Positions 1 through 9,384 are shown, numbered from the stretch's first letter. The stretch is 64,000 bases of DNA from CAVPUA01 sp963828015 (GCA_963828015.1 CAWHCD010000006.1:744001-808000); one strand, 5' to 3'. Made by a program: numbers and translations. The notes: generated from the letters alone by a model not told the origin.

Positions 1-3
1 TCG

Positions 4-1707
4 TTGGTGCAATCGCCCCGGACCGCCAAGCATCTCTTCGTCACCGGCGGCGTCGCGTCGTCGTTGGGCAAGGGACTTACGGCCAGCAGCCTCGGCAGCC
101 TGCTCAAGGCGCGCGGGCTCAGCGTCACGATGCAGAAGCTTGATCCGTATCTCAATGTGGACCCCGGAACGATGAACCCGTTCCAGCACGGGGAGGTCTT
201 CGTCACCGAGGATGGCGCCGAGACCGACCTCGACATCGGGCACTACGAACGGTTCCTCGACACCGATCTGGTCGGTTCGGCCAACGTCACCACCGGCCAG
301 ATCTATTCGAGCGTGATCGCCAAGGAGCGGCGCGGGGAGTACCTGGGCGACACGGTCCAGGTGATTCCCCACATCACCAACGAGATCAAGGCCCGTATTC
401 GGGCGATGTCGGCTCCTGGCCCGGACGGGCAGGTTCCGCACGTGGTGATCACCGAAATCGGGGGCACCGTCGGCGACATCGAATCGCTGCCCTTCCTGGA
501 GGCGGCTCGGCAGGTCCGCCACGACATCGGTCGCGAGAACTGCCTGTTCCTGCACGTGTCCCTGGTGCCCTACCTGGCCCCGAGCGGCGAGTTGAAGACC
601 AAGCCGACCCAGCATTCGGTGGCCGCGCTGCGCAGCATCGGGATCACGCCCGACGCGATCATTTGCCGGGCCGACCGCGAACTGCCGGAGAACGTCAAGC
701 GCAAGATCTCGCTGATGTGCGACGTCGATCCCGAGGCGGTGGTGGCGGCCATCGACGCCCCGAGCATCTATGAGATCCCGAAGGTGCTGCACGCGGAGGG
801 CCTGGACGCCTACGTCGTGCGCCGGCTCGGCCTGCCCTTCCGTGACGTCGACTGGACGGTGTGGGGCGATCTGCTCGACCGCGTCCGTCAGCCCCGCTCG
901 GAGGTGACGATCGCCCTGGTCGGCAAGTACGTCGACCTGCCCGACGCCTACCTCTCAGTGACCGAGGCTCTGCGCGCCGGTGGGTTCGCCGCGCGGTCGA
1001 AGGTCATCATCAAGTGGGTCGAATCCGATGCGTGCTCGACGCCGGCCGGAGCCACCGCAGCGCTGGCCGGCGCGGACGGGATCGTGATCCCTGGGGGCTT
1101 CGGTGTGCGGGGGATCGAAGGCAAGATCGGCGCGGCCCGCTTCGGCCGGGAGAACCAGATCCCGACGTTGGGTCTTTGCCTGGGTTTGCAGTGCATGGTC
1201 ATCGAGTCTGCGCGCCACCTGGCCGGCGTGGCCGACGCCAACTCGGCCGAGTTCGATGCCGAGACACCCGACCCGGTCATCGCAACCATGGCTGATCAGA
1301 TCGATATCGTGGCCGGAAACGCCGACCTGGGCGGCACCATGCGGCTGGGGGCTTACCCGGCCACGCTCAAGCCGGGCTCGCTCGTGGCCCAGGCCTATGG
1401 CACGACCGAGGTCTCCGAGCGGCACCGGCACCGCTACGAGGTCAACAACGCCTACCGGGAACGACTGGAGGCGGCCGGGTTGTCGATCTCCGGGACGTCA
1501 CCGGACGGTCGGCTGGTCGAGTTCGTGGAACTCGAGCGCGAGCAGCACCCGTTCTTCGTGGCCACCCAGGCCCACCCGGAACTGAAGTCGCGCCCGACCC
1601 GGGCTCATCCGTTGTTCCGTGAGTTCATCGCGGCGGCCCTGACCTACAACGACCTGCAACGACTGCCCGTGGAGATCGCCGACCCCGAGCCCGCGACGAG
1701 TCGATGA
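4..1707 (+). CDS. pyrG: CTP synthase
   Basis: This enzyme makes CTP from UTP, ATP and glutamine, the last step of pyrimidine nucleotide synthesis. The N-terminal synthetase domain begins KHLFVTGGVASSLGKG, followed by the NPFQHGEVFV and AETDLDIGHYERF blocks of the family. The C-terminal class I glutamine amidotransferase domain shows GLCLGLQC with the nucleophile Cys near residue 392 and a later HPEL with the catalytic His/Glu. At about 567 residues it is full length. The start is TTG at 4 or GTG at 7, or lies just upstream of the window edge. Its stop overlaps the next ATG in ATGA. The pyrG, NUDIX, xerD order is the same as in mycobacteria. Confidence 0.97.
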   Translation: MVQSPRTAKHLFVTGGVASSLGKGLTASSLGSLLKARGLSVTMQKLDPYLNVDPGTMNPFQHGEVFVTEDGAETDLDIGHYERFLDTDLVGSANVTTGQIYSSVIAKERRGEYLGDTVQVIPHITNEIKARIRAMSAPGPDGQVPHVVITEIGGTVGDIESLPFLEAARQVRHDIGRENCLFLHVSLVPYLAPSGELKTKPTQHSVAALRSIGITPDAIICRADRELPENVKRKISLMCDVDPEAVVAAIDAPSIYEIPKVLHAEGLDAYVVRRLGLPFRDVDWTVWGDLLDRVRQPRSEVTIALVGKYVDLPDAYLSVTEALRAGGFAARSKVIIKWVESDACSTPAGATAALAGADGIVIPGGFGVRGIEGKIGAARFGRENQIPTLGLCLGLQCMVIESARHLAGVADANSAEFDAETPDPVIATMADQIDIVAGNADLGGTMRLGAYPATLKPGSLVAQAYGTTEVSERHRHRYEVNNAYRERLEAAGLSISGTSPDGRLVEFVELEREQHPFFVATQAHPELKSRPTRAHPLFREFIAAALTYNDLQRLPVEIADPEPATSR

Positions 1708-2273
1708 CGTCGGAGCAGGAGTACCCCGTCATCGCGTCGCAGCGGATCTACGACGGACGGGTGCTCTCGCTGCGCGCCGACGATGTGCGTATGAGCGACG
1801 GTGAGATCTCCCGCCGCGAGGTGCTCGAACACCCCGGCGCGGTGGCCGTGGTGGCGCTTGACGACGACGACAACGTGGTGCTGGTCAACCAGTACCGCCA
1901 TCCGGTCCGGGCCTGGCTCGACGAGCTGCCGGCCGGTCTGCTCGATGTGGCCGGGGAGAGCCTGGTCGCGGCGGCGCGGCGGGAACTGTTCGAAGAGACC
2001 GGGCTCACGGCCCGGCACTGGTTCCGACTGCTGGTCATGCATGCCTCGCCGGGCATGACCAACGAACGGGTCACGATCTTTCTCGCCCGCGGGCTGGCCG
2101 AATCGACCGAGACGTTCGAGGCCGAACACGAAGAGCTCACGATGACCGTCAGCCGCCGGCCGCTGAACGAGGCGGTGGCCGACGTGCTGACCGGGCGGAT
2201 CACCAACGCCGCGGCGGTGTGTGGCCTACTTGCGGCGAGCCTGACCCGCGCGGAAGAACTGCAACCGGCGTGA
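1704..2273 (+). CDS. NUDIX hydrolase, ADP-ribose pyrophosphatase type
   Basis: A probable ADP-ribose pyrophosphatase, a housecleaning enzyme that splits ADP-ribose into AMP and ribose phosphate. The 189-residue protein carries the NUDIX box core RRELFEETGL with an upstream acidic residue at the right spacing. The segment ELPAGLLDVAGE before it is typical of the actinobacterial Rv1700-type family. ATG at 1704 overlaps the pyrG stop by 4 bases, so the pair is translationally coupled. Family membership is clear; the exact substrate is inferred from synteny. Confidence 0.9.
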   Translation: MTSEQEYPVIASQRIYDGRVLSLRADDVRMSDGEISRREVLEHPGAVAVVALDDDDNVVLVNQYRHPVRAWLDELPAGLLDVAGESLVAAARRELFEETGLTARHWFRLLVMHASPGMTNERVTIFLARGLAESTETFEAEHEELTMTVSRRPLNEAVADVLTGRITNAAAVCGLLAASLTRAEELQPA

Positions 2274-3214
2274 CCAAGGCGTTGGCCGGACGGTCGAGCC
2301 CGGCGCGCGTGGTCGAGACGTTCCTCGATCATCAGGCAGTTGAACGCGGGGCGGCAACGAACACGCTGCTCTCCTACCGACGGGATCTGGCCCGCTACGT
2401 GGCCTATCTCGACGCCCAGGGCATCCGGGCGATCACCGACGTGCGGGCCACCACGGTCGGCGCGTTCCTGGCCCAGTTACGCGAAGGCGACGCCGAACAC
2501 CAACCGCTTTCGGCCAGTTCGGCCGCACGGGCTGTGGTCGCCGTCCGCGGTTTGCATCGCTTCGCGTTGCGGGAGGGGCTGGTCACCGTCGACGTGGCCA
2601 GCGAGGTGCGCCCACCGGCCCCGCCGCGCCGACTGCCCAAGGCGATCGGGCTGGAGGAGGTCGCGCGGCTCATCGAGGCGGCCGGGATCGACCAAACGCC
2701 CTTGGCCGTGCGGGACCGGGCCCTGCTGGAGATCCTGTACGGCACCGGCGCGCGCATCTCCGAGGCCGTCGGGCTGGCCGTCGACGACGTCGATCTGGCC
2801 GGGCAGAGCGTGCTGCTGTCGGGCAAGGGCGGCAAGCAGCGCCGAGTGCCGCTGGGCCGCTACGCCGCAGAGGCGATCGAGGCCTATCTGGTGCGCGTTC
2901 GCCCGGGGCTGGCCCAGCACGGCACCGGGACGCCGATCTTGCTGCTGAACTCGCGCGGGGGACCGCTGTCGCGGCAGTCGGCCTGGACGGTGCTGCGGCA
3001 CGCCGCTGACAAGGCCGGCCTGACCGATGCGATCTCCCCGCACACCCTGCGCCACAGTTATGCCACCCACCTGCTCGAGGGCGGGGCCGATGTCCGAGTT
3101 GTGCAGGAGCTGCTCGGCCACGCCTCAGTCACCACGACCCAGATCTACACGCTGGTCACGGTTGATCAATTGCGCGAGGTATATGCCGCCGCGCACCCGC
3201 GGGCTCTGGGCTAG
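2270..3214 (+). CDS. xerD: Tyrosine site-specific recombinase XerD
   Basis: A chromosome dimer resolution recombinase of 314 residues, starting at GTG 2270, which overlaps the NUDIX stop codon by 4 bases. The N-terminal SAM-like core-binding domain covers about residues 12-105. The catalytic domain has all six expected residues: Arg162 (GTGARISE), Lys near 186-189 (GKGGKQ), His258 and Arg261 (HTLRHSYATH), His284 (LGHAS) and nucleophile Tyr293 (QIYT). Synteny with Rv1701 supports XerD over XerC. A dif-like site and a dif-borne mobile element lie about 29 kb downstream in this window, so this protein is a candidate to act on both. Confidence 0.93.
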   Translation: MTKALAGRSSPARVVETFLDHQAVERGAATNTLLSYRRDLARYVAYLDAQGIRAITDVRATTVGAFLAQLREGDAEHQPLSASSAARAVVAVRGLHRFALREGLVTVDVASEVRPPAPPRRLPKAIGLEEVARLIEAAGIDQTPLAVRDRALLEILYGTGARISEAVGLAVDDVDLAGQSVLLSGKGGKQRRVPLGRYAAEAIEAYLVRVRPGLAQHGTGTPILLLNSRGGPLSRQSAWTVLRHAADKAGLTDAISPHTLRHSYATHLLEGGADVRVVQELLGHASVTTTQIYTLVTVDQLREVYAAAHPRALG

Positions 3215-3296
3215 GCGGGTCTGCGGCCGTTACGGTTGCGGTAGCCTCGCTGCTTGAGTAAATAGCCACAACCTGCTTGGGGGGTTCCGACGATTC

Positions 3297-4235
3297 ATGG
3301 ACATGTCGACAAGTCCCGATGACGGCCTGTCCACGACGACCCCGCCGAATGCCGCCGCCGCCCAGAAGCGCACGGCCGACCCGGCGGTGGCCCGCACCAA
3401 GCGCACCCTGATCGACCCGGCGCCACTGGAACGCCATGGTCCGGCCCGCATCATCGCCCTGTGCAACCAGAAGGGCGGCGTCGGCAAGACCACCTCGACG
3501 ATCAACCTCGGGGCCGCGCTGGCCGAGTTCGGACGCCGCGTGCTGCTGGTCGACTTCGATCCGCAAGGCGCCTTGTCGGTCGGTCTCGGCGTGCAACCCC
3601 AGCAACTGGAGCGCACGGCCTACAACGTCCTGATGGAGCGCAACGTCAGCGTCGAGGACGTCGCCCTTAAGACCGGCGTGGCCGGGATGGATCTGCTGCC
3701 CAGCAACATCGACCTGTCGGCAGCCGAGGTCCAACTGGTCAACGAGGTGGCCCGGGAGCAGACCCTGGCCCGGGCCCTGAGCCCCGTACTGCCCAGCTAC
3801 GACTATGTGCTGATCGACTGCCAGCCGTCCTTGGGGCTGCTGACCGTCAACGCCCTCACGGCGGCCAACGGCGTGATCATTCCGCTGGAGTGCGAGTTCT
3901 TCAGCCTGCGCGGGGTCGCGTTGCTGATCGACACCATCGAAAAGGTGCGCGAGCGGCTCAATCCCGGCCTGGAGCTCGAAGGCATCCTGGCGACGATGTA
4001 CGACGGTCGGACCTTGCACGGTCGCGAGGTCTACACGCGGGTGCTCGAGGCGTTCGGCGACGACGTCTTCGACACGGTCATCTCGCGCACCGTCCGCTTC
4101 CCCGAGACCACGGTGGCCGGCGAGCCGATTACCTCCTGGGCGCCCACGTCGAACGGGGCCACCTCCTACCGCAACCTGGCCCGCGAGGTCATCGCCCACG
4201 ACGCGGCGCGCGACGAGGCACCGGTCGCCCCGTGA
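3297..4235 (+). CDS. ParA/Soj-family ATPase in the scpAB operon
   Basis: A ParA-type Walker ATPase of 312 residues. The deviant Walker A motif KGGVGKTT sits at residues 59-66, followed by VDFDPQG and the DCQPSLG Walker B region. About 50 residues before the ATPase core are disordered and basic. It heads a tight run with a ribbon-helix-helix protein, scpA and scpB, which suggests a role in chromosome organisation distinct from the oriC-linked ParA. ATG at 3297 follows a GGGGGG run 12 bases upstream; ATG 3303 is an alternative. Rv1708 is the matching mycobacterial gene. Confidence 0.92.
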   Translation: MDMSTSPDDGLSTTTPPNAAAAQKRTADPAVARTKRTLIDPAPLERHGPARIIALCNQKGGVGKTTSTINLGAALAEFGRRVLLVDFDPQGALSVGLGVQPQQLERTAYNVLMERNVSVEDVALKTGVAGMDLLPSNIDLSAAEVQLVNEVAREQTLARALSPVLPSYDYVLIDCQPSLGLLTVNALTAANGVIIPLECEFFSLRGVALLIDTIEKVRERLNPGLELEGILATMYDGRTLHGREVYTRVLEAFGDDVFDTVISRTVRFPETTVAGEPITSWAPTSNGATSYRNLAREVIAHDAARDEAPVAP

Positions 4236-4564
4236 CTCAACAGCGTCGAACCAGTCTGCCCGCGTCCTCGGAACTGTTCCGGACGACCAAGCCCTCGCCC
4301 GTCGACGTCGTCTTCGAACAGGTGCCGCCCCCTGCCGCTCCTCCCGTCCCGACCGGGCGGCGCCGGCACGAGGAGAAGATCACCGTGTACTGCTCGGCCG
4401 AGGAGCTGCTGGCCCTGGAACGTGCGCGCCTGCAGATACGCGCCGAATACGGCCTGGGCGTCGACCGTGGACGGGTCGTGCGCGAGGCGTTGTCCCTCGT
4501 TCTCGCCGACCTGGATGCCAACGGGGCCGACTCCGAGCTGATTCGTCGGTTGCGCGAGTCGTGA
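4232..4564 (+). CDS. Ribbon-helix-helix-like protein between parA and scpA
   Basis: A 110-residue protein starting at GTG 4232 inside the parA stop and ending inside the scpA start, so it is coupled on both sides. The first half is proline-rich and disordered. The second half begins EEKITVYCSAEELLALERAR, a strand followed by helices as in ribbon-helix-helix DNA-binding proteins, and continues GVDRGRVVREALSLVLADL. I infer a DNA-binding or ParB-like partner for the ParA protein. No enzymatic motif is visible. The fold call rests on pattern only. Confidence 0.72.
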   Translation: MTQQRRTSLPASSELFRTTKPSPVDVVFEQVPPPAAPPVPTGRRRHEEKITVYCSAEELLALERARLQIRAEYGLGVDRGRVVREALSLVLADLDANGADSELIRRLRES

Positions 4565-5421
4565 GTCTGTCGGCCGACGACGCCGTCGACATCGACAGCC
4601 TGGCCACTGAGCCGGGGCCACCGACCGAGGGTGTGATTCCGGGAGCGAGCGGCTTCCACATCCGCCTCGACAACTTCGAGGGCCCTTTCGACCTGCTGTT
4701 GAGCCTGATCAGCCGCCGACAGCTGGACGTCACCGAGGTGGCGCTTTCGCAGGTGACCGATGAGTTCCTGACCTATATCGGCGCCGGCGCTGACTGGGAT
4801 CTGGGTCAGGCGACGGAGTTCTTGGTCGTCGCCGCGACCCTGCTCGACCTCAAGACCGCTCGCCTGTTGCCCTCGGCCGACGTCGAGGACGAGGAGGACC
4901 TCGCCCTGCTGGAGGCCCGCGACCTGCTCTTCGCCCGGTTGCTGCAGTACCGCGCCTACAAGCTGGCCGCGGCCTACCTGGCCGAACTCGATCGGGCCCA
5001 GGGGCGCCGCCACGGCCGCAGTGTCGAGCTCGAGGCCCACTTCACCGCGCTGTTGCCCGAAGTCGTCATCGGGGTATCGCCGGAGCGCTTCGCCGCGTTG
5101 GCCGCCATTGCCCTCGCGCCCAAGCCGATGCCGGTCGTCGGCGTCGAGCACGTGCATGCGCCGCGGGTCAGCGTGCGCGAGCACATGGCCATCCTGCGCG
5201 AACGGCTGCGGCGCAGTGGTGCGTCGACCTTCCGGGCGTTGGTTGCCGACTGCGAGTCGACACTGGAAGTCGTCGCTCGTTTCCTGGGTCTGCTGGAGCT
5301 TTACCGCGATGGTGCCGTCGCCTTCGACCAGGCGGCGGCGCTGGCCGAGCTACGTGTGCGCTGGACCGGGTCTGATCGCGATGAGCCGGGCGATCCCGGC
5401 GTTGATGAGGAGTACGAATGA
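4561..5421 (+). CDS. scpA: Segregation and condensation protein A
   Basis: The kleisin subunit of the SMC-ScpAB condensin, 286 residues. The family hallmark FEGPFDLLLSLISRRQLDVTE is near residue 40, followed by the helical DEFLTYI segment and an acidic VEDEEDLALLEARDLL block. The C-terminal winged-helix region that binds the SMC head lies around 195-270. GTG at 4561 overlaps the upstream stop. ATGA overlap with scpB indicates stoichiometric co-translation. Confidence 0.95.
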   Translation: MSLSADDAVDIDSLATEPGPPTEGVIPGASGFHIRLDNFEGPFDLLLSLISRRQLDVTEVALSQVTDEFLTYIGAGADWDLGQATEFLVVAATLLDLKTARLLPSADVEDEEDLALLEARDLLFARLLQYRAYKLAAAYLAELDRAQGRRHGRSVELEAHFTALLPEVVIGVSPERFAALAAIALAPKPMPVVGVEHVHAPRVSVREHMAILRERLRRSGASTFRALVADCESTLEVVARFLGLLELYRDGAVAFDQAAALAELRVRWTGSDRDEPGDPGVDEEYE

Positions 5422-6035
5422 GCGAGCCAGAGCCACTGGCGGCCGAGGACACGGCTGATCCGATCGAGAGCGCTGCGACGCTTGACCTCTCGGATCCGAC
5501 CCGACTGCGGGGGGCGGTCGAGGCCGTGCTGTTCGTCGTCGAGTCCCCGGTGAGTGCGACCCAGTTGGCCACCGCGTTGCAGCGGCCGGAACCGGAAGTG
5601 TTGGGCGCGCTGGAGGAGCTGGGTCAGGCCTACGAGCAGCGCCAGGGCGGCATCGAGCTGCGCCAGGTGGCCGGCGGTTGGCGCATCTACACCCGTCCTG
5701 AGCTATCCGCTGCGGTTGAGGCCTTCCTGCTCGAGGGGCAGCGCAGCAAGCTGTCCCAGGCGGCGCTGGAGACGCTCGCGGTCGTCGCCTACCGCCAGCC
5801 GGTCACTCGGGCGCGGATCTCGGCCATCCGCGGCGTGAACGTCGACGGCGTGGTCCGCACGCTGGCCAGCCGGGGCCTGGTGACCGAGGTCGGCTCCGAT
5901 CCCGACACCGGTGGTGGCCTGTATCGGACCACGGACGTCTTCCTGGAGAAGATGGGGCTGCAGACGCTGGCCGAGCTGCCCTCCCTGGCGCCGCTGCTTC
6001 CGGAGCTGGACACCATGGAGTCAGATGAACTCTGA
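5418..6035 (+). CDS. scpB: Segregation and condensation protein B
   Basis: A partner of ScpA in bacterial condensin, 205 residues. It contains two winged-helix domains: the first spans roughly residues 30-110 (LRGAVEAVLFVVESPVSA), the second includes QAALETLAVVAYRQPVTR and RGLVTEVG. It starts at ATG 5418 overlapping scpA. The 3' end overlaps the pseudouridine synthase start by 11 bases. Confidence 0.95.
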   Translation: MSEPEPLAAEDTADPIESAATLDLSDPTRLRGAVEAVLFVVESPVSATQLATALQRPEPEVLGALEELGQAYEQRQGGIELRQVAGGWRIYTRPELSAAVEAFLLEGQRSKLSQAALETLAVVAYRQPVTRARISAIRGVNVDGVVRTLASRGLVTEVGSDPDTGGGLYRTTDVFLEKMGLQTLAELPSLAPLLPELDTMESDEL

Positions 6036-6828
6036 AGTTGAGGATGAGACTTCCGCGCCGGAACTGGTCCGCCTGCAGAAGGTACTGGCCGGGGCGGGTG
6101 TCGGGTCGCGCCGGGTCTGTGAGCAGCTGATCGCCGCCGGCCGAGTACAGGTCGACGGCCAGATCGTCGATCAGCTCGGCGCTCGGGTCGACCCGCTCAC
6201 CGCCCAGATCTCCGTCGACGATGTGCGGGTGATCGTCCGCGCTGACCTGGTGTATCTCGCGCTGAACAAGCCTCGTGGCGTGCTCAGCGCGATGTCGGAT
6301 GACCGCGGCCGCCCGACCGTGGCCGACCTGATCACCGACCGGCCCGAACGGCTCTTTCACGTGGGGCGCCTGGATGTCGACAGCGAGGGCCTGCTGCTGC
6401 TGACCAACGACGGCGAGCTGGCCAACCTGCTCATGCATCCCTCACATGGCGTGGTGAAGACCTACCTGGCCGAGGTGCCGGGCCCGGTTGATCGCAGCGT
6501 GGGCCGGCGGCTGCTGGCGGGGATCGAGCTCGAGGACGGGCCGGTGCGCCTGGACGCCTTCCGGGTCGTGCAGAGCGAACCGGAACGGGTCCTCGTCGAG
6601 GTGAAGCTGCACGAGGGCCGCAAGCACATCGTGCGCCGGGCCTTGGCCGAAGTCGGTCACCCGGTCACCCGGCTGGTCCGCACGGCCATCGGACCGTTGC
6701 AGCTGGGCACGCTGCGCCCGGGTACGGTCCGGGAGCTGACCGGGCCTGAGATCGGTTCGTTGTACGGTGCGGCCGGAGCACCGAAAGGCGGCGCATCCGA
6801 GGACGGCGCATCGATGGACGGGAGCTGA
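6025..6828 (+). CDS. 23S rRNA pseudouridine synthase, RsuA/RluB family
   Basis: Isomerises uridine to pseudouridine in ribosomal RNA. ATG at 6025 gives 267 residues. An S4 RNA-binding domain (LQKVLAGAGVGSRR) occupies residues 17-65. The catalytic motif GRLDVDSEGLLLLTNDG places the essential aspartate at Asp117. The late block EGRKHIVRRALAEVGHPV is typical of RluB/RsuA. Synteny with Rv1711 matches. The precise target uridine cannot be read from the sequence. Confidence 0.93.
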   Translation: MNSEVEDETSAPELVRLQKVLAGAGVGSRRVCEQLIAAGRVQVDGQIVDQLGARVDPLTAQISVDDVRVIVRADLVYLALNKPRGVLSAMSDDRGRPTVADLITDRPERLFHVGRLDVDSEGLLLLTNDGELANLLMHPSHGVVKTYLAEVPGPVDRSVGRRLLAGIELEDGPVRLDAFRVVQSEPERVLVEVKLHEGRKHIVRRALAEVGHPVTRLVRTAIGPLQLGTLRPGTVRELTGPEIGSLYGAAGAPKGGASEDGASMDGS

Positions 6829-6835
6829 GCAGGCG

Positions 6836-7198
6836 ATGGCGGTACGAGCGGTGCGCGGAGCGATCCAGGTCGACTCCGACACCCGAGAGCAGATCCTGCA
6901 GGGCACGACCGAGCTCGTCACCGAGGTGATGCAGCGCAATCAGCTCAGCAAGGAGGACCTGATCAGTATCTGGTTCACTGCCACACCTGACCTGACTGCG
7001 GACTTTCCGGCCTACGCCGCACGGATGCTCGGCCTGGACGACGTGCCGTTGCTGTGTGCCTGCGAGATTGCCGTCCCCGGGGCCATGCCGCGGGTGCTGC
7101 GGCTGTTGGCGCACGTCGAAACCCCGTTGCCGCGGGCCGAAATACGCCACGTCTACCTGCGCGGGGCGGCCAAGCTGCGCACGGATCTGCCGCAGTAG
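6836..7198 (+). CDS. aroH: Chorismate mutase, AroH class
   Basis: A monofunctional chorismate mutase of the small trimeric AroH type, converting chorismate to prephenate for phenylalanine and tyrosine. ATG at 6836 gives 120 residues. The N-terminus MAVRAVRGA supplies the substrate-binding arginine. Later signatures are PRVLRLLAHVET and HVYLRGAAKLRTDL, which carry the active-site Arg and Tyr. It sits 7 bases after the pseudouridine synthase, in the same run. Confidence 0.9.
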   Translation: MAVRAVRGAIQVDSDTREQILQGTTELVTEVMQRNQLSKEDLISIWFTATPDLTADFPAYAARMLGLDDVPLLCACEIAVPGAMPRVLRLLAHVETPLPRAEIRHVYLRGAAKLRTDLPQ

Positions 7199-7268
7199 CC
7201 TCGCCCGGTCCGTATCCTGTGTCTGGGCGGCAGTTGCCGCCTGAGTAGTACTCGATCGAGGAGCGCTT

Positions 7269-7934
7269 GTGCCCGCCCGCCCGTTCACCGGTGTCGTCGC
7301 GTTAGACGGACCCTCGGGCACCGGCAAGTCGACCGTCGCCCGCCAGCTGGCCCAGCGGCTGGGCGCTCGCTACCTCGATACCGGCGCCATGTACCGCGCG
7401 GCCACAGTCGCCGCCCTGGATGCCGCGGTCAGCCTGCTCGACACCGATTCCATCGGCGCGGTCGTCGAGCGGGCCCAGATCTCCATCACCACCGACCCGG
7501 ACGCGGTCCAGGTCGTCCTCGACGAAGTGGGCGTCGACCGTCGCATCCGCTCGGCGGAGGTGACGGCCGCGGTCAGCGCAGTGTCGGCCGTACCCGCCGT
7601 CCGTACTCGCCTGGTCACGGCCCAGCGCGAGCTGATCGGCGACGGCGGCATCGTCGTGGAGGGCCGCGACATCGGGACGGTGGTGTGGCCGGGCGCGCGG
7701 CCCAAGGTGTACCTGACGGCCGACGCCGACGAGCGGGCCCGCCGGCGCGCCGCCCAGGTCGGCGCTGGGGACGTGAACGCGGTGCAGAGCGATCTGGCCC
7801 GCCGCGACGGACTGGACAGCTCACGGGCCACGAGTCCGCTCGCCGTGGCCGACGACGCGTTACACCTGGACACCACCGAGCTGTCGATCGAGCAGGTCGT
7901 CGATGCGCTGTACCGGCTGGCGATCGACGCATGA
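7269..7934 (+). CDS. cmk: Cytidylate kinase
   Basis: Phosphorylates CMP/dCMP with ATP. It has 221 residues with P-loop GPSGTGKST at residues 14-22, GARYLDTGAMYRA for nucleoside binding and VVEGRDIGTVVWP. The GTG start at 7269 is preceded by a GAGGAG-type ribosome binding site. The 70 bases upstream contain TATCCT, a possible -10 element, so cmk-der may have its own promoter. The stop overlaps the der ATG. Confidence 0.95.
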   Translation: MPARPFTGVVALDGPSGTGKSTVARQLAQRLGARYLDTGAMYRAATVAALDAAVSLLDTDSIGAVVERAQISITTDPDAVQVVLDEVGVDRRIRSAEVTAAVSAVSAVPAVRTRLVTAQRELIGDGGIVVEGRDIGTVVWPGARPKVYLTADADERARRRAAQVGAGDVNAVQSDLARRDGLDSSRATSPLAVADDALHLDTTELSIEQVVDALYRLAIDA

Positions 7935-9322
7935 GCGACCTCGACGCTGGGGACCTGGACGCGTCGGGCTTGGAGGCCGCGGATGTCGACGGCTCGGACG
8001 GGCCGATGACCTTGATGCCGGTGGTGGCCGTCGTTGGTCGCCCCAACGTCGGCAAGTCCACGCTGGTCAACCGCATTCTGGGCCGCCGCGAGGCGGTCGT
8101 CCAGGATGTCCCGGGCGTCACGCGCGACCGCGTCGCCTACGACGCGCTCTGGAACGGGCGGCGGTTCACCCTCGTGGACACCGGCGGATGGGAACCGGAC
8201 GCGCGCGGCCTGCAGGCAATGGTGTCGGCCCAGGCCGAGCGGGCCGTCGTCACCGCTGACTTGGTGCTGTTCGTCGTCGATTCCCAGACCGGCGCGACCG
8301 AGGTCGATCTGACCGTCGCCCGAACACTGCGCCGCTCGGGCACGCCTGTGCTGCTCACGGTGACCAAAGTCGACGACGAACGCGGCGACGCCGACGTCTC
8401 CGAGTTCTGGCGGCTTGGACTTGGCGAACCGTTCGCGGTCAGTGGGCTACACGGACGCGGCAGCGGCGACCTGCTCGACGCGATCCTGCACGAGCTGCCC
8501 GACGCTCCGCCCGACCGTGATCCCGAGGGCGGCCCGCGCCGGGTCGCGTTGGTGGGCAAGCCCAACGTTGGCAAGTCGAGCCTGCTCAACCGGCTCACCG
8601 GCGAGGAGCGTTCGGTCGTCGACTCGGTGGCCGGGACGACCATCGATCCGGTCGATAGCTTGGTCGAGCTGGGTGGAGAGACCTGGCGCTTCGTCGACAC
8701 AGCCGGACTGCGTCGGCGGGTCAGCCACGCGGCCGGCATGGAGTACTACGCGAGTTTGCGCACCGCCAGCGCCATCGAGTCGGCCGAGGTCGCGGTGGTG
8801 CTCATCGATGCCTCCGAGGTTATCTCCGAGCAGGACCAGCGCGTGATCGCGGTGGCCGTCGAAGCCGGCCGCGCCTTGGTGATCGCGTTGAACAAGTGGG
8901 ACCTGCTCGACGAGGACCGTCGCCTCACGCTCGAGCGTGAGATCGACCGTGACCTGGCCCGCGTGCATTGGGCGCCGCGGGTCAACGTGTCGGCCAAGAC
9001 CGGTCGCGCGGTCGACAAACTGCCCGTCGCGTTGCGCACCAGTCTGCAATCCTGGGATCGGCGCATCCCTACCGGGCGACTGAACAGCTGGCTGACCGAG
9101 GTGGTCGCCGCCACCCCACCGCCCCCGCGCGGCGGCAAGGCGCCCAAGGTGCTGTTCGCGACCCAGGCCGACACCCGGCCACCGCGCTTCGTACTGTTTA
9201 CCTCCGGCTTTCTCGAGGCCGGGTACCGGCGTTTCATCGAACGCAAGTTGCGCGAGGACTTCGACTTCTCGGGCACCCCGATCGAGATCTCGGTGCGGGT
9301 CCGGGAGAAGCGGCAGCGCTGA
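7931..9322 (+). CDS. der: Double-GTPase ribosome assembly factor Der
   Basis: An essential GTPase for 50S subunit maturation with two tandem G domains and a C-terminal KH-like domain. ATG at 7931 gives 463 residues. The first P-loop GRPNVGKST is at 36-44, the second is GKPNVGKSS about 180 residues later, and each has its NKxD-type motif (TKVD, NKWD). A short acidic N-terminal extension of about 28 residues precedes domain 1. It overlaps cmk by 4 bases, as in mycobacteria. Confidence 0.95.
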   Translation: MSDLDAGDLDASGLEAADVDGSDGPMTLMPVVAVVGRPNVGKSTLVNRILGRREAVVQDVPGVTRDRVAYDALWNGRRFTLVDTGGWEPDARGLQAMVSAQAERAVVTADLVLFVVDSQTGATEVDLTVARTLRRSGTPVLLTVTKVDDERGDADVSEFWRLGLGEPFAVSGLHGRGSGDLLDAILHELPDAPPDRDPEGGPRRVALVGKPNVGKSSLLNRLTGEERSVVDSVAGTTIDPVDSLVELGGETWRFVDTAGLRRRVSHAAGMEYYASLRTASAIESAEVAVVLIDASEVISEQDQRVIAVAVEAGRALVIALNKWDLLDEDRRLTLEREIDRDLARVHWAPRVNVSAKTGRAVDKLPVALRTSLQSWDRRIPTGRLNSWLTEVVAATPPPPRGGKAPKVLFATQADTRPPRFVLFTSGFLEAGYRRFIERKLREDFDFSGTPIEISVRVREKRQR

Positions 9323-9331
9323 GCGCCGGTC

Positions 9332-9359
9332 TTGGGCAGACCGTCTGGTGCGCTAGGGT
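9332..9359 (+). promoter_or_regulatory. Likely sigma-A promoter of tRNA-Pro
   Basis: TTGGGC at 9332-9337 and TAGGGT at 9354-9359 are separated by 16 bases and lie 25 bases before the tRNA. The call is by pattern only. Confidence 0.55.
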
Positions 9360-9384
9360 TGCGTGTTCGTGCGCACGCGCATGA

